A DNA stretch of 64,000 nucleotides from Anolis sagrei (GCF_037176765.1 NC_090022.1:76757209-76821208); one strand, 5' to 3'. Shown: positions 1-12,325, counted from the stretch's first letter. Translations and numbers: made by a program. Notes: generated by a model not told the origin, from the sequence alone.

Positions 1-59
1 TCCTTTGTACATGAAGCAGGGCATAGCGGACAAGCATACAGATGTGGAGTCATCTGTTC

Positions 60-600
60 TGCTCCACAGTCACACAAGGTGTGGGATTCTTTTAGGCAGT
101 GCCATTTTGCCAGGTTGTCCATTGATCTGCCCACTCAGCTTTTGAGTCTGTCCAGGAACTTCCAAGTTGCCCATTCTTGGTTTGTCTCTAGAGGAAGACC
201 CTCGGGGGGGGGGGGGGGAGATCCAATTGGGATTTCCTGGTTTAGCTGCCCAGAGGAATACTCTTGCTATTGCTGGGGGGGGGGGGTGTTAAAGGGAGTG
301 GTGCTTCTCATGAAGCTTTTCCTTGATTTGAGTCTACTGGGAGGAGGCTGCTAGCCATGCATTGGATGGCTTTCACAGTGTTCAACCTTATTTCTCTCAC
401 AGTTAGCAGTAACTTCCCGTTGCACATCTGGGGGAGGGGGGGCAATGCCAGCTAGCTTGTAGAGTTTATCAATGGGGGTAGGTTTAAGACATCCTGTGAT
501 TATTCTGCATGTTTCATCCAATGCTGTGTTCACCTGCATGGCGTGGGCAGACATGTGCCAAACAGGGCAGGCATACTTGGCAGGTGAATAAGACAAGGCC
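60..600 (-). mobile_element. LINE fragment (non-LTR retrotransposon, coding strand minus)
   Basis: The minus strand reads through a peptide containing YACPVWHMSAHAMQVNTALD and CRIITGCLKPTPIDKLYKLA, which resembles the region after the reverse transcriptase in vertebrate non-LTR elements. Frame is lost in poly-G interruptions. The clade is not certain. The segment at 15815-16440 may be from a related element. Confidence 0.55.
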
Positions 601-612
601 AGGGCTGATGTT

Positions 613-680
613 CTTATTATATTTATATTCTTATTATATTTATATTCTTACTATATTTATATTATATTATTATTATAGCC
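613..680. repeat. AT-rich simple repeat
   Basis: Repeated units of TTATATTTATATTC and then TTATTATTATT. Confidence 0.8.
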
Positions 681-1216
681 TTTGGTATCTGCTGGGGCCA
701 TAATTGCTCAAGTCTCACTATATACAATTTCATAGTAAAATAGTGTCCCTTATATAGAATGGCAAAATCAAGGTTTGCCTTTTGGAATTTTTTTAAAAAA
801 AAATGTATTTCTGAGCTGTAGGTGGTTGAATTTTTGGATGCAGAATTAGTGGATATGATGGACCAACTGTATCTAACCAAGGATTGTTTTTTTTTAAAAA
901 AAAAATTTTTAGTACATTTCTACTGAAACACTGCAGAATCATTTTGGTGCAATTGAGTGGCGGATCCGCTGTATCTCCTGCATGACACCACTACACAGAG
1001 GGGAATAGGCCTTTCCTCGTGTCCTTTGGCTTGTCATGGAATTGCCTGTCCCTCCCTCAAACGTCTGCCTTGACTTCTGCATGGAAATCTCTGAGGAAGG
1101 GCAGGATTTCTTTCCCATCACCCCAACAAAGGCGTTTTTGTTCCATGGTTGAAATGCTCTTGCCCCTGCAATTTAAAAAAAAAACCTTGAAGCTAAATCT
1201 AGCACGTGTGGCTTAA
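677..1216. other. no gene recognised
   Basis: Unique-looking intergenic sequence with short A and T runs. No repeat family or coding signal recognised. Confidence 0.6.
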
Positions 1217-1453
1217 AAGCACTTGATGTATTGTCAAAGGCTTTCATGGCTGGAATCACAGGGTTGATGTGTGTTTTCCAGGATGTACGGCCATGTTCAA
1301 GAAGTATTCTCTCTTGATGTTTCGCCTGCATCTATGGCAGGGATTCTCAGAGGTTGTGAAGTCTCACAACTTTTGAGGATGCCTGCCATAATGCTTCAGG
1401 AGAGAATGCTTCTGGAACATAGCTGTACAGCCAGAAAAACACACAACAACCCA
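1217..1453. mobile_element. palindromic MITE, family P1
   Basis: Fold-back element: a left arm beginning TATTGTCAAAGGC, reading through TCGCCTGCATCTATGGCAG, is followed by its inverted copy ending AACAACCCA. The arms meet near 1358. Related copies lie at 13008, 34801 and 48534. The superfamily is not identified. Confidence 0.7.
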
Positions 1454-3072
1454 GTAAAAGCACTTATTTTTCTGGGCTACATTGTTAGAAGGGATCAGTG
1501 ATTTATTTGTTTATGTATTTATTGTGGCCTCATTTAATTATCTTTCTCACCTTATGTCATACAGGTGTACGCATTTTCCTGAGGTTGCAGGGAGCTCATG
1601 CTTCCCTATTAAAAGAGGACTGGGGTTAATGAGAGAGGAAAGAGCCTGGGTGGGTCATTTCATCACATCTCCAAACCGGTGCTTAGCAACTTCGCTTTCT
1701 TCCCTGCGACAGCTCCGCCTCCCAGAGCGGGAACAGTATGTGGAGTGGAAGGCTGTCTGCTTAATTCTGGAATCATTTACACTGACTTCAGATCTGCCAC
1801 CTGCGGTTGAGAAAAAATGGAAGTAAGGGGGAGGACGAAGACCGGTTTGACATTCATGCTTTGTAAGCCCAGCAATGGCAAAACAATGTCTATTTTTTTT
1901 TCACTTAAAGAAGGGAGATTTATCTGGAGAGGCCCAGGAGTTCGTGCTGTTTTCACTTACAACTGTTGCCCAGCGAAAACAGGCCCTGGTTTAATTATAA
2001 ACCCTTCACATTGAGTTATCTGTAATGGAAACTTTGGCTTCAAACTGCTCTATTTCAACACAAGATTGTTATTTTTAATGAAGATGATAGGGTGCAAGGA
2101 GTCTTGGGTGGGAGATTTAGGATAGATAAAAGGAAGCACTTTGCACAATCTGTAATTGCATAAACTGTGGTATTCACTACCACAAGACACAGCAACAACT
2201 TCCAGCAGTTTAAAGGGGGGTAGTGGGCAAATTCCTGGAGTGTATGTGTGTGTGTGTATGTGTGTGTATACATACACACTCACACACACACCCTCAAGTA
2301 CTTGGGAAGCATGTGGTACTGTTGCCAACTTGTCAGACTTCTGGTGTTCCCACATGGCAGCTGGTTGCCTGCTGTATGAACCAAATGCTGGGCTGCCCTT
2401 TAGCATGGTCCAGCAGGGCTCTTCATATATTCCTGTGAGTGACACAGCCCAAGAACATAAGCTTTCCTCATCTTCTGTGCACAGCGAGCCTTAGGAGGAA
2501 CCACTTTGCAATCAAAATGGAGACAGCAGGAATGTTTTGATCCTCTAGCCAGCTGTCGTCCTTGTCTCGTCCCCCACAATTCTCCTCTCTCCTAGCTGCT
2601 TTTATTTTTGCCAGATGTCTGGCTTGATACAGAACACCCCAAAGAAGCAATATTACTCACATTACTAGGCCTTGTTAAAGAGAAACTACTGGATAAAATG
2701 ACAATGCACCAAAATATTTTTACACAAACGGGGAGTGAGGGCAGGAGGACTATCTATCAGCCTTTTAGTACTGGGTGTGCACTCCCTGGGTCCAGTCCAG
2801 AGACATTTGTCCCTTTCAGTGGGAGCCAAATTCTTTCAGCCCTGCTGAAATTGACTGGATTCAGATGTACTGGATTTGCAGAGCTGACCCAAGATATTTT
2901 GCAACATACAGCAAAAAGCAAGAAGGCACACACATACACACACCACTCCCTTCCCAAATACAACAGCTGACTAGGAACAGCTGTTGAATCTTTCTTTATC
3001 ACTGGCATTGGGAGACTACCTATTATCAGCAGGGAATAAGTTATCTTAGGGCAGGTTATCAAACCAATATAA
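1454..3072. other. no gene recognised; one TG/CA repeat
   Basis: Intergenic sequence. A (TG)n(CA)n tract at 2241-2291 can fold on itself. Short open frames here have no family resemblance. Confidence 0.6.
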
Positions 3073-3080
3073 CTCTATAG

Positions 3081-3938
3081 CAGTATTTCTCAACTTTCCT
3101 TAATGCCATGACCCCTTAATACAGTTCCTCATGATGTGGTGACCCTCACCCATAAAATTATTCCCATTGCTACTGTTATGAATGTAAATATCTGATATAC
3201 AAGATGTATTTTCATTCACTGGACCATATTTTGCACAGATACCCAATACACCCAAATTTGAATACTGGTGAGGTTGAGGGGGTTGATTTTATCATTTGGG
3301 AGTTGTAATTGTTGGGATTTATAGTTCACCTACAATCAGAGAGCATTCTGAACTCTGTCAACGATGGAATTGGGACAAACTTGGCACACAGAACTGCCAT
3401 GACCAACAGAAAATTCTGGAAGGGTTTGGTGGGCATTGTCCTTGAGTTTTGGAGTTGTAGTTCATGTCCATCCAGAGATAACTGTGGACTCAAGCAATGA
3501 TGGATATGAACCAAACTTGGCAATATGCCCAAATGTGAACATTTGTGGAGCTTGGGGAAAAAGACTTTTGAAAGTTGTCATTGATAGGATTTATAGTTCA
3601 CCTACAATCAAAGAGCCCCTTGAACCTCACCAATGATAGAACTGGCCCAACTTCCCACACAGAACTCCCATGTTGTTGTTGTTTATTCCTTCAGTCACTT
3701 CTGACTCTTTGTGACCTCATGGACCAGTCCACGCCAGAGCTCCCTGTCAGCCATCACCACCCCCAGCTCCTTCAGAGTCGAGCCAGTCACTTCAAGGATA
3801 CCATCTAGCCATCTTGCCCTTGCCCAGTACCCCCATGACCAACAGAAAATACTGTGTTTTCTGATGGTCTTTGGAGAGCCCTCTGACACCCCCCTTGTAT
3901 TTCCCCAGGGGTCCTGACCCCCAAGTTGAGAAACACTG
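3081..3938 (+). mobile_element. non-autonomous hAT element with a BovB insertion
   Basis: Ends CAGTATTTCTCAACTT and AGTTGAGAAACACTG form hAT-like terminal inverted repeats. Eight-base target duplications CTCTATAG (3073-3080) and CTCTATAA (3939-3946) flank it. The interior includes the motif GTTCACCTACAATCA, also found in the copy at 6491. A BovB 3' end is inserted at 3673-3831. No transposase is seen. Confidence 0.85.
3673..3831 (-). mobile_element. BovB LINE 3' end inserted in a hAT element
   Basis: Contains CAGTCACTTCTGACTCTTTG and TGACCTCATGGACCAGTCC, the inverse of the BovB 3' region. Six-base target copies CCCATG (3667-3672 and 3832-3837) flank it, and the hAT sequence resumes after them. 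Confidence 0.8.
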
Positions 3939-3946
3939 CTCTATAA

Positions 3947-5117
3947 CACCCTGCTGCCTCTTAGCATCCATTGATTAGGGCAAATGCTGCATTTCTCCTA
4001 AATGTAGGTTTGACCCTTTAGATCTGTGTTCATTGATTCCAGCCACCAGCTTCATAAGCTGAATCCTTAGAGGATAGAGCTATTAAACATTAAGCCAGAA
4101 TTACATGACTGCTGGAAGATGTCATACTCCAAATCTCTTTAAACGCAGTTGTCCAAAATAAGTAACTGCTGTCCCTGCCTGAGCCTTTGACAGGAGAGGG
4201 GGTGATCCCAAACCTATGGACCGCATTCCAGCTACATTTTTCTGCACTTCTTTGCATGAGAGTGCAGTTTGTTATCTTGGGAACTGTTGCCATAGAAACA
4301 AGCGTAGGTGGGCGGATTTTTTTTTTCACCAGTGGAAAAAAAGGGAGCATTTTAGGCTAAAAATCCTTTGGATAATTTCAGCCATGGAATCTTGGCAGAA
4401 ATAAAACCCCAGTCCTTCAGAGAAGAGTCGGCCATGTGGACATTTGTCCTCCTGGAGAGGCACAAGGCATTCACAACAGCAGTGGCACAAGGGAGGGGAA
4501 CAGATGTCTTCAGCTAGTTGAAACATATTGCATTGCAGCACTCTGTCATTCATCCCTCTTCTCCAAATACTTTCCAGAAAACCATTATCTCATACTTGCA
4601 CTGACCGTAATGCATTACACTGGATGAGGTTAAACCAATGTTATCTCCTATGTATCTAAACAGGACATTGGGTTCCAAAAAGCCAGTATTATCTGTCCTC
4701 ACTGTCAATGGTTTATTATCTCAAGACATGTTGGAGATAGCATCCTTCCAAGCCTCCATTAACTGTAAATGTGTGTAATTGTTAACCAATATTGTATGCA
4801 CATTTTAGTTTGCCAGATTGATTGTACCTCTTTGGTGTGGGAGGGGCTTCAGACACAGGACCCCATTTTTGTTATACAGTATGCTTTAGACCTCAATGGA
4901 GGTGGATTACAGTTTGTCTCCTTTCAGACTTCAGTGAGTACAGATACAGTTTGGACTATATCTATATGCTTAAAGACATTGGACTATGGAATAGTATGCT
5001 GAATATATACAAGAAGTTTGTTAGTAAACCTGAGATGTTATTTTTTAAAGAAGGCTATGTTGTTTTTGTCTCTTGAGTGAATATTTTAAACAAGAGGTTT
5101 TTAAGGGAGAGTAGCTA
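3947..5117. other. no gene recognised
   Basis: Intergenic sequence without recognised coding exons or repeats. Confidence 0.6.
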
Positions 5118-5418
5118 GTAAAGGTAAAGGTTTTCCCTTGACATTAAGTCCAGTCATGTCCGACTCCATTTCTAAGCCAAAGAGCCAGCGTTGTCCATAG
5201 ACACCTCCAAAGTCATGTGACCTGCATGACTGCATGGAGCGCCCTTACCTTCCCCTGTTGATCAACTCACATTTGCATGTTTTCGAACTGCTAGGTTGTC
5301 AGAAGCTGGGGCTAACAGTAGGAGCTCATGCCACTCACAGGATTAAAACTTGCAACCTTTTGACCAACAAGCAAATTCAGCAGCTCAATGGTTTAACCCA
5401 TTGTGCCACCGGAGGCCC
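5118..5418 (-). mobile_element. Sauria-type SINE (tRNA-derived head, BovB-like tail)
   Basis: On the minus strand it runs from a GGTGGCACAATGGGTTAAA-like tRNA promoter head to a tail containing TCGGACATGACTGGACTTAA and poly-AAGG/TTTACC. The tail matches the BovB 3' end, consistent with mobilisation by BovB. Confidence 0.85.
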
Positions 5419-6370
5419 CATCTTCAACTTCAAATAAACAACTATCCTATGCTAACCAAATATATTTCTGTAGTGGCATGTCTTTATCCTTGGCAGTTTA
5501 AAGACATGGTTCTTCAGTTTAACAGGTGAGTTACCTGTGTGCCATTACATGAATGTTTATGAATATTACTTGTTCAAAGAATTGACTTCTAACAAGGTCA
5601 TTCTTTCTTTGACTAGTGGTTTTCAAAAGGTGGTTTCCACATGTTCATGGAGATTCACATTTGCCAAATGGATGTGACACAATTTTTGCCTTTTCAATAA
5701 GGTTATGGTGCACTTTTTTTCCATAGGTTATGAAATTTCCAAAAAGACATACTCTTCAATTCCTCTTAACAGGAAAGGTTGGCCCTCGGACTCTAGACAT
5801 TCAAAGCAAATGTGCTGGATTGAGCGCATCCTGGGCAGGGTGTAGTCATGCAGCTAAGCCAAGGACTTAAAACAAACCATTGTCTTTGCTCACCCAGCAC
5901 TTCAAACATTCACCCTCATCTACACACGGTGTCACTGAACTGATTATCCATTCACAACATGCTGCTTTGCCATTCATCCCAAAGCAGATAAAGCAACTGC
6001 TTAAAACACAGATAAATCAAGTTAAAACAATACAATCAAAAAGCATTGGCAAGCACAGAAAGAAAAGGAGAAGAACCAAACAAGAAAAAGGAGGCACAAT
6101 GGCAGAGATTAAAATTAGCTTGCTGAGCTAACTTTCTGGATGAGCTAGATTTCTGTGGGTTGCTCATGCCAGAAAACAGTCCCTAGCACAAAGAAGACCC
6201 TATTGCTATTGTAAAGGCAATAGTATGCAAAAGAGCACCTCCTTCAAAGATCCTAAAAGAGGAAGGAAGCACCAGGGAAGACAGTAATCAGTTTTCTAAT
6301 CTATATGACAGAAAAGAATAAATCCAGAAAAGAACAGATAAGTTCTTTGCATTACATACTTGTTTCAAAT
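5419..6370. other. no gene recognised
   Basis: Intergenic sequence. Nothing recognised apart from a G run near 6378. Confidence 0.55.
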
Positions 6371-6490
6371 CCCAGAAGGGGGGGGGGGTTGATTTTGTCA
6401 TTTGGGAGTTGTAGTTGCTGGGATATGAGTCCAGCAATAACCAGTTGGGAAGAAAGAGCGAAAGATGAAATAGATTAATTCTCCCTTCTC

Positions 6491-7196
6491 CAGCATTTCT
6501 CCACCTGTGGGTCATGAGGGGAGTGTCAGAGGGGTCGCCAAAGACCATCAGAAAGCACAGTATTTTCTGCTGGTCATGGGGATTCTGTGTAGGAAGTTTG
6601 GCCCAATTCTATAGTTAGCGGGGTTCAGGATGCTCTTTGATTGTAGGTGAACTATACATCCCAGTAACTACAACTCCCAAAAATCAAGGTCTATCTCCCC
6701 AAACTCCACCAGTGTTCACATTTGGGCATATTGAGTATTCGTGCCAAGTTTGGTCCAGATCCATCATTGTTTGAGTCCACAGTGCTCTCTGGATGTAGGT
6801 GAACTACAACTTCAAAACTCAAGGTCAATGCCCACATGGCCCTTGGTTATGGGAGTTCTGTGTGCCAAGACTGCTTCAATTCCATCACTGGTGGAGTTCA
6901 GAATGCCCTTTGATTGTAGTTTAACTATAAATCCCAGCAACTACAACTCCCAAATGACAAAATCAATCCCCCTCCAACACCACCTGTATTCAAATTTGGG
7001 CATATTGAGTATTTGTGCCAAATGTAGTCTAGTGAATGAAAGTATATCCTGCCTGTCAGATATTTACATTACGATCCATAATAGTAGCAAAATTACAGTT
7101 ATGAAGTAGCAATGAAAATAATTTTATGGTTGGGGGTCACCACAACATGAGAAACTATATTAAGGGGTCGCAGCATTAGGAAGGTTGAGAAACACT
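6491..7196 (-). mobile_element. non-autonomous hAT element, same family as 3081-3938
   Basis: Inverse copy of the 3081 element: begins CAGCATTTCTCCACCTGTGG and ends AAGGTTGAGAAACACT. A short piece of the same family in the opposite orientation lies just left (about 6380-6425). No clear target duplication. Confidence 0.75.
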
Positions 7197-8147
7197 CTAT
7201 AGTCTGTGATGGATGTTTTCATTGGATAAAAGTTGAAATCTTTTATGCCAGCATTTAGTATTTAACAATATTGCACATGGGTCTTTATAACAGGACATTC
7301 AACAATTGCCAGTGTTTAGTCTCATTTTCTGTATTTGATAGCCCGTATTAAATTATTTATACAGGTTATATCATCTTTGGATTCATATTTGCATTTTATG
7401 TATCTAGTATTTGATAGCCAATATTCAACAGATTCATCAGACTGTAATGTATACATGTTTGTGTTTAACTTATGATTGAAGGATAGATGATTCCATTAAT
7501 TCTTTATGCTAATTGGAAGAAATTTATTATAATTAGCCCTGCCCTGCAAATCCCTTACTTAAAGATTTTTTTCCACATTCAGGAGCACATAGACAGACGT
7601 GGCTATAGATAAATAAGGCGTAAAGCAGAATAAAATAATAAAAATCTGCACGCTGCCAAGACAATATCACAGTCTGAGCAGTGCAACCAACATGACAGTG
7701 AAGTCTGAAAAACGCTGGTTTGTGACTAACCTTACTAAGCATGGGAAGGTATGGAAAAAAAATCTCCTCTGCAGTCAGAACAGCACACAATTTGCCATAG
7801 CATCAGACAGCAAAGCAGAGAGAGAAAGAGAGAGGAGAGAGAACGTTACACTTCTGTCCCAGCCTAAGAATCAATAATGAGAAGCAGAAGCTACTCCCAT
7901 TGCCTTTACCCAGAGGGGCATATAGTCTCTTGATTTATATTGCTAGTTATGTAACATCCTATTAAATGTTTGACAATAACCGTTTAAGAAGAGACTGCTC
8001 AACAAAGTCTGACACATCAACCGTTTGCAATGTTTTAAATTTTGAGGGTGAGTGCTGAAGTCAGGATCCAAAGGCTTAAACTGGAAGTTAAGGCAGATCT
8101 CAAAGGCTTTGGGTGAATTAATTCCTATGGCTAATAGTAGAATGGCT
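7197..8147. other. no gene recognised
   Basis: AT-rich intergenic sequence. A GA-rich tract lies near 7812-7840. Confidence 0.6.
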
Positions 8148-8413
8148 CTTTTTTTCGTGTCAGAAGCAACTTGAGAAACTGCAAGTCGTTTCTGGTGTGA
8201 GATAATTGGCTGTCTGCAAGAATGTTGCCCAGGGGATGCCTGGATATTTTACCATCCTGTAGGAGGTTTCTCTCATGTCCCCGCATGGGAAGCTGGAGTT
8301 GACAGATGGGAGCTCACCCCACTCCCCAGATTCGAACTACCAACATTTAGGTCAACATTTAGGTCAACCTTGCTGCCACAAGGGTTTGACCCATTGCACC
8401 ACTGGGGGCTCCT
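8148..8413 (-). mobile_element. tRNA-derived SINE, type B
   Basis: Minus-strand copy of a SINE that starts GGAGCCCCCAGTGGTGCAAT, has a GGTTCGAAT-like B box, and ends CTCAAGTTGCTTCTGACACG. It shares its head with the Sauria-type SINE but has a different body and tail. Other copies: 26809, 31141, 32857. Confidence 0.8.
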
Positions 8414-8593
8414 AGAATGGCTCTGCTAAGCAATGTTTCTTTTGCCCCAACGTACTCTCTGGGGCATGCTTTTAGAGGGTGAAGAGACGGGACATGAAAG
8501 CCCAATTCTGCTGGTCCAGTTGCATGCGCCTGAATGTGGGTCCAAACCCCAATGTTCCAAAATATTGATTCTGCTTTTCGTCTTAGTCTAGGC

Positions 8594-8894
8594 CTCTGCT
8601 TCTTAAACTGTGGGTCCCAACGTCAAATAGGATCCCCTTAGCTCAGTGTTGGGGTCATGAGAAAGTTGGCAACAGTAAAAGGTTTATGAACACCACCCAT
8701 TTACACAAATCCGTTAGCAACAACACTTAAGCGGCTGAGGGGGGAAAGGACAGGGCCTGAGGCTGTTAGGAATGGTGGGAGTTGGAAGTCCAAAACACCT
8801 GGAGGGCCCAAGTTTGCCCATGCCTGATCTGGAGTCACATAAAAAAATATCAGGTGGAAAGGAGTTGCAAGTGGAACAGGTTTACGAAATCCTG
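8594..8894. mobile_element. short hAT element with internal second hAT-like fragment
   Basis: Ends CTCTGCTTCTTAAACTGTGG and GGTTTACGAAATCCTG, flanked by eight-base repeats GTCTAGGC (8586-8593) and CTCTAGGC (8895-8902). Inside, about 8745-8826, is a fragment (GGCCCAAGTTTGCCCATGCC) of a second family also seen at 17190-17280 and 56999-57095. Confidence 0.7.
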
Positions 8895-8902
8895 CTCTAG
8901 GC

Positions 8903-9393
8903 AACTGACTTTGATCTTTAACTGTTGTGAACTGCTGGGAATAGATCTGACCGAAAGGTCCCTCTGGACATAGCTCCGCCTCCTCTGAGTTTCCATTTGA
9001 GCATTGCCCATGCTGCCCTTGTTTCCTGGCTGCAACCTGATGTCCTGCTTCCTGGAGCTGAGCTGTGGGAGGCTTCTTTGCAGGAGGGAAGGATGCTCTC
9101 GGCTGTTGCCAGGGAACAGCTCCTCGCCCTGTGCGGCACATGGCTGGCGGTGACAGCAGTTATCTTGGATCCTCCATCCTTCTTCTCAGTTCCAGCTTTG
9201 CCCTGTGCAGCTAAAACTCCAGCCAGCAAATCTGAATGAAGGCAAGTTACAGATCTCCAGATTGTGGACTTTCAAAGTTCAAGGCCAAAGGGTGCTGCTC
9301 TTGCATGCTGCAGGACAAATACCGGATTGCATCCAGACCTAGTCCTGTTAGAGGAAATCCTTGGAAGTTCATTTGGTACCATTGCTTTCAGTG
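8903..9393. other. no gene recognised
   Basis: Moderately GC-rich stretch with overlapping open frames on both strands that resemble no known family. Non-coding by default. Confidence 0.5.
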
Positions 9394-9401
9394 GGCATAC
9401 T

Positions 9402-9693
9402 CAGAGGCGGCCCTAGGTAATTTTCAATGGTAAGCAAACAGTATTTTGGCACCCCCCCCCCCCCAACCAATCACTGATATATATTTTCTGTTTGTCATGG
9501 GAGTTCTGTGTGCCATATTTGGTTCAATTCCATCATTGGTAGAGTTCAGAATGCTCTTTGATTGTAGGTGAACTATACATCCCAGTAACTACAACTCGCA
9601 TATGTCAAGGTCTATTTTCCCCCAAGAGCGCCCCTGGGCAAAATAAACTATGCTGCAAATGCTTACTTTGCGTAATGGGTTGAGCTGCCCCTG
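9402..9693. mobile_element. hAT MITE with perfect 8-base target duplication
   Basis: Terminal inverted repeats CAGAGGCGGCCCTA and (inverse) CAGGGGCAGCTCAA. The direct repeat GGCATACT flanks it exactly at 9394-9401 and 9694-9701. It is 292 bp with no coding capacity. Confidence 0.88.
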
Positions 9694-9859
9694 GGCATAC
9701 TTGAAGTATGGTTGAATCAGGATCCAATTCAATGCCTCCAGTTACATGGGGTAATTTCTTTTCTAATCCTTCAAGCTGGGGACCTGGCAGTACTGGAGGA
9801 TAGAAAATGTGAATAGGAAACCAGGCCTCTAGTTCTTGCTTAGGGGAGCCATTATGCCT

Positions 9860-10297
9860 ACCTCAGAGATTAGGATCGTCTGGGAGGCCCTGCTCTCGCT
9901 CCCGCCTCCATCACAGGCACATCCGGGAATGAGAGACAGGGCCTTCTCAGTGGTGGCCCCTCAGTATGGAACTCACTCCCCAGTGATATTAAAGCAGCTC
10001 CCTCCCTCCTGACCTTCAGAAGGAAAGTGAAAACCTGGCTCTGTGGTCAAACCTCCAGAAATTAACTATAGCGCAATAATAGCTATGGAATTATGTGCAA
10101 TTATTTTTGGAATGGCCCCGGATTACGATTGTGGATGGCGTGATTTTTAATGGTGATTGCAATGTTTTATATGTTTTAATACATAGTTCATTTTAATTTT
10201 AAAATCTTTAACTCATTGTGTTTTAACTGTTTGTTGTTCAACGGCATTGTAAAGCCGCCTTGAGTCCCCTTCAGGGTAGAGAAAGGCAGGATACAAA
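9860..10297 (+). mobile_element. L2-like LINE 3' end
   Basis: Reads GRAFSVVAP-like and KTWLC-like peptides near the end of the LINE open frame, then a tail with AAGCCGCCTTGAGTCCCCTT and TATAAATAAA. Similar tails occur at 11935, 16772, 43830, 50690, 53390, 58810 and 59100. The tail is cut by a Helitron at 10298. Confidence 0.7.
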
Positions 10298-10593
10298 TCT
10301 ATATAAATAAAAATGTAATGTTCGTTTGTGGGATTAACATAACTCAAAAACCACTGGGTGAACTGACACAATGTGGACACAATACACTTATCAGGCCAAT
10401 GAGTGACCATCATTCATAAAAACACTGAAAAACACAGCGGAAGCAACTTAAAAAGCCAAAAAATAACAAATACATTACAATGCATGCGCAAAACCACAGA
10501 TATACACATATACACAAATATATACGTATATATACACACACAAAACACATATAACAGACTGGGCCACAGCAACGCATGGCAGGGGATGGCTAG
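10298..10593 (+). mobile_element. small non-autonomous Helitron
   Basis: Begins TCTATATAAATAAAAATG, ends GGGGATGGCTAG, and sits between A (10297) and T (10594), as Helitrons do. A possible short hairpin (GCCA...TGGC) precedes the CTAG end. It is inserted in the LINE tail, which resumes as GTAAATAAATAAATA after it. No RepHel coding sequence. Confidence 0.8.
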
Positions 10594-10715
10594 TAGAGTA
10601 AATAAATAAATACTGACTATGCCAAAGGTGTCCAGTGGTGTTAGAACATAAAATACAAATTTTAGGGTAATTGCCTAAATTTCTGAAAGCACTAATTACT
10701 TGCTGCTCTTGGAAA

Positions 10716-10890
10716 TGACGCAGGGTCTGTCTTGGTTAGTACTTGAATGGGAGACTGCCAAGGAATGCCAGGGCTATATTCTATATTTCAAAGGAAGTGG
10801 CAAACCACAACTGAGTTCTCCTTGCCTAAAAAAATCCTATAAAACTCGGTGGGTCACTGTAAGTCAACAGGAAATTTGAAGGCACAGGCT
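10716..10890 (+). mobile_element. 5S-rRNA-derived SINE
   Basis: GGTTAGTACTTGAATGGGAG and ACTGCC match the internal promoter part of 5S rRNA (human GGTTAGTACTTGGATGGGAG). The following body (AGTGGCAAACCAC, GGGTCACTGTAAGTCA) is shared with the copy at 32660-33150. It is not a 5S gene: the 5' part is missing and the 3' part is SINE body. Confidence 0.8.
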
Positions 10891-11934
10891 TATGCATAGA
10901 GCTCAGGATAGCCTTTAGGAAGAAACGTATTTGGCGCTGGAGAGAAAAAGACCAGAGGGAACCATTTTTCACACTGAGTGACAGCAACAGTCCCCACAGC
11001 AAAGGTCTTTTAGTAGGATTTGCATTATGCCTGGACTGCTTGGTGATTCAAATATCACTGAGTACGAATCAATGACTAAATTATACGAATAATTTGACCA
11101 AATGAGTAAATTGTGATAATGAAACTAGGAAAATTGTTCAAGGGATCTAGTGTTAAATGATTTTCTTGCTGAAAAGCGGGTTTCCTCCAGTGGCCTGTTC
11201 CAGTAGGAGTACAATGTTCCATGCACAGCGCTGAGTAAGTCCCAGTTCCTTCCTACTCACAGGATGTGCCATTCTGGGTCACATTCCACAGGGGGCAATG
11301 GTCAGAGCACAAAAGAGCTGACTCACAGCCAGTAATGACTTGTGTGAATCTTGAGATTCCCAGAATAAGTCACTTTTGGGAAGGGGCATGCATTCTTCTG
11401 TGACAAGAAGGGAGATACTCCTATCCTGTGGATTCCCTATAGCACTGAGAAGTCATAGCATCAATTTCTGGCATCAGACATTGTCTCTTCTCTCTCTGGT
11501 GTCTAATTACCCCTTTCTTATTGGCACTGATGCTGTGTAGCCCTGGGCTGTTTGTTCTAGAACAGATTTCCTAGAACTCCATGCTTCCACAATGTCATGA
11601 AGAATTAGTACAATCTGTGTGTAGCTATGTACCTTGATTTAAATTTTGTGTCGGCAGCATAGTCCAGTTGAGTTTTACTATCTCTACCCTCCATTCCTGA
11701 AGGAATGAAAACCCTTTTCACCCTGTTTTCACAGTCAAGAGGTAGGTAGCAAACAGGGGGAAGATGACTAGAAATGGCAGGCGCATTGGGACTATGGCTG
11801 GTGGCAGACTGGAAAAGATGTACTGACAATCAAAGGGAAAACTGAAGGGCAGGAAGATCATAGACAAACCTCACTGGTGACTCTGGGTTTTTGACCAGGC
11901 GTATCAGTACAATGGGGCCCAAATTAGATAGATT
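10891..11934. other. no gene recognised
   Basis: Intergenic sequence without recognised exons or repeats. Confidence 0.6.
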
Positions 11935-12325
11935 TGGACCAAGCTGGACACTCATACCTGAAGATGTGGCTCTTCAATCAAGCCTTTGAGAATATTTAGC
12001 CCCTAGTTGTCCTACGTAGAAATCGCACATCCTGCACTTTATCCCTTGCCCTCTCTCCATTAGTGCAGCCAGCACTTATTTTATTCCAATGTTTACAGCC
12101 TGACCATGGTGCCAGTCATTTATCACCATGGTTAGAGGATTACAGCTTGATTGACCCTCAATTGATGCTTTTATATGTGTGTGCTTTATTTTATTGTATT
12201 TTATATTGTGTTCACTTTTATGTTTGTTTTTAGGCACTTTGTGCCGCCTGTAAGCTGTGCCACGAGTCCCTTCTGGGAGATGGCAATGAGATATAAGAGT
12301 AAAGTTATATTATTATTATTTTACT
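11935..12325 (+). mobile_element. L2-like LINE 3' end
   Basis: A KMWLFNQAF-like peptide is followed by a long T-rich 3' region and the tail GCCACGAGTCCCTTCTGGGA then AAGTTATATTATTATT. Confidence 0.6.

Noticed and set aside
8701-9239. Opposing open frames in a GC-richer patch
   Set aside because: Part is inside a hAT element, no family is recognised, and no convincing splice structure is seen.
10716-10890. 5S rRNA gene
   Set aside because: Only part of the 5S sequence is present, followed by SINE body and lacking a 5S terminator context.
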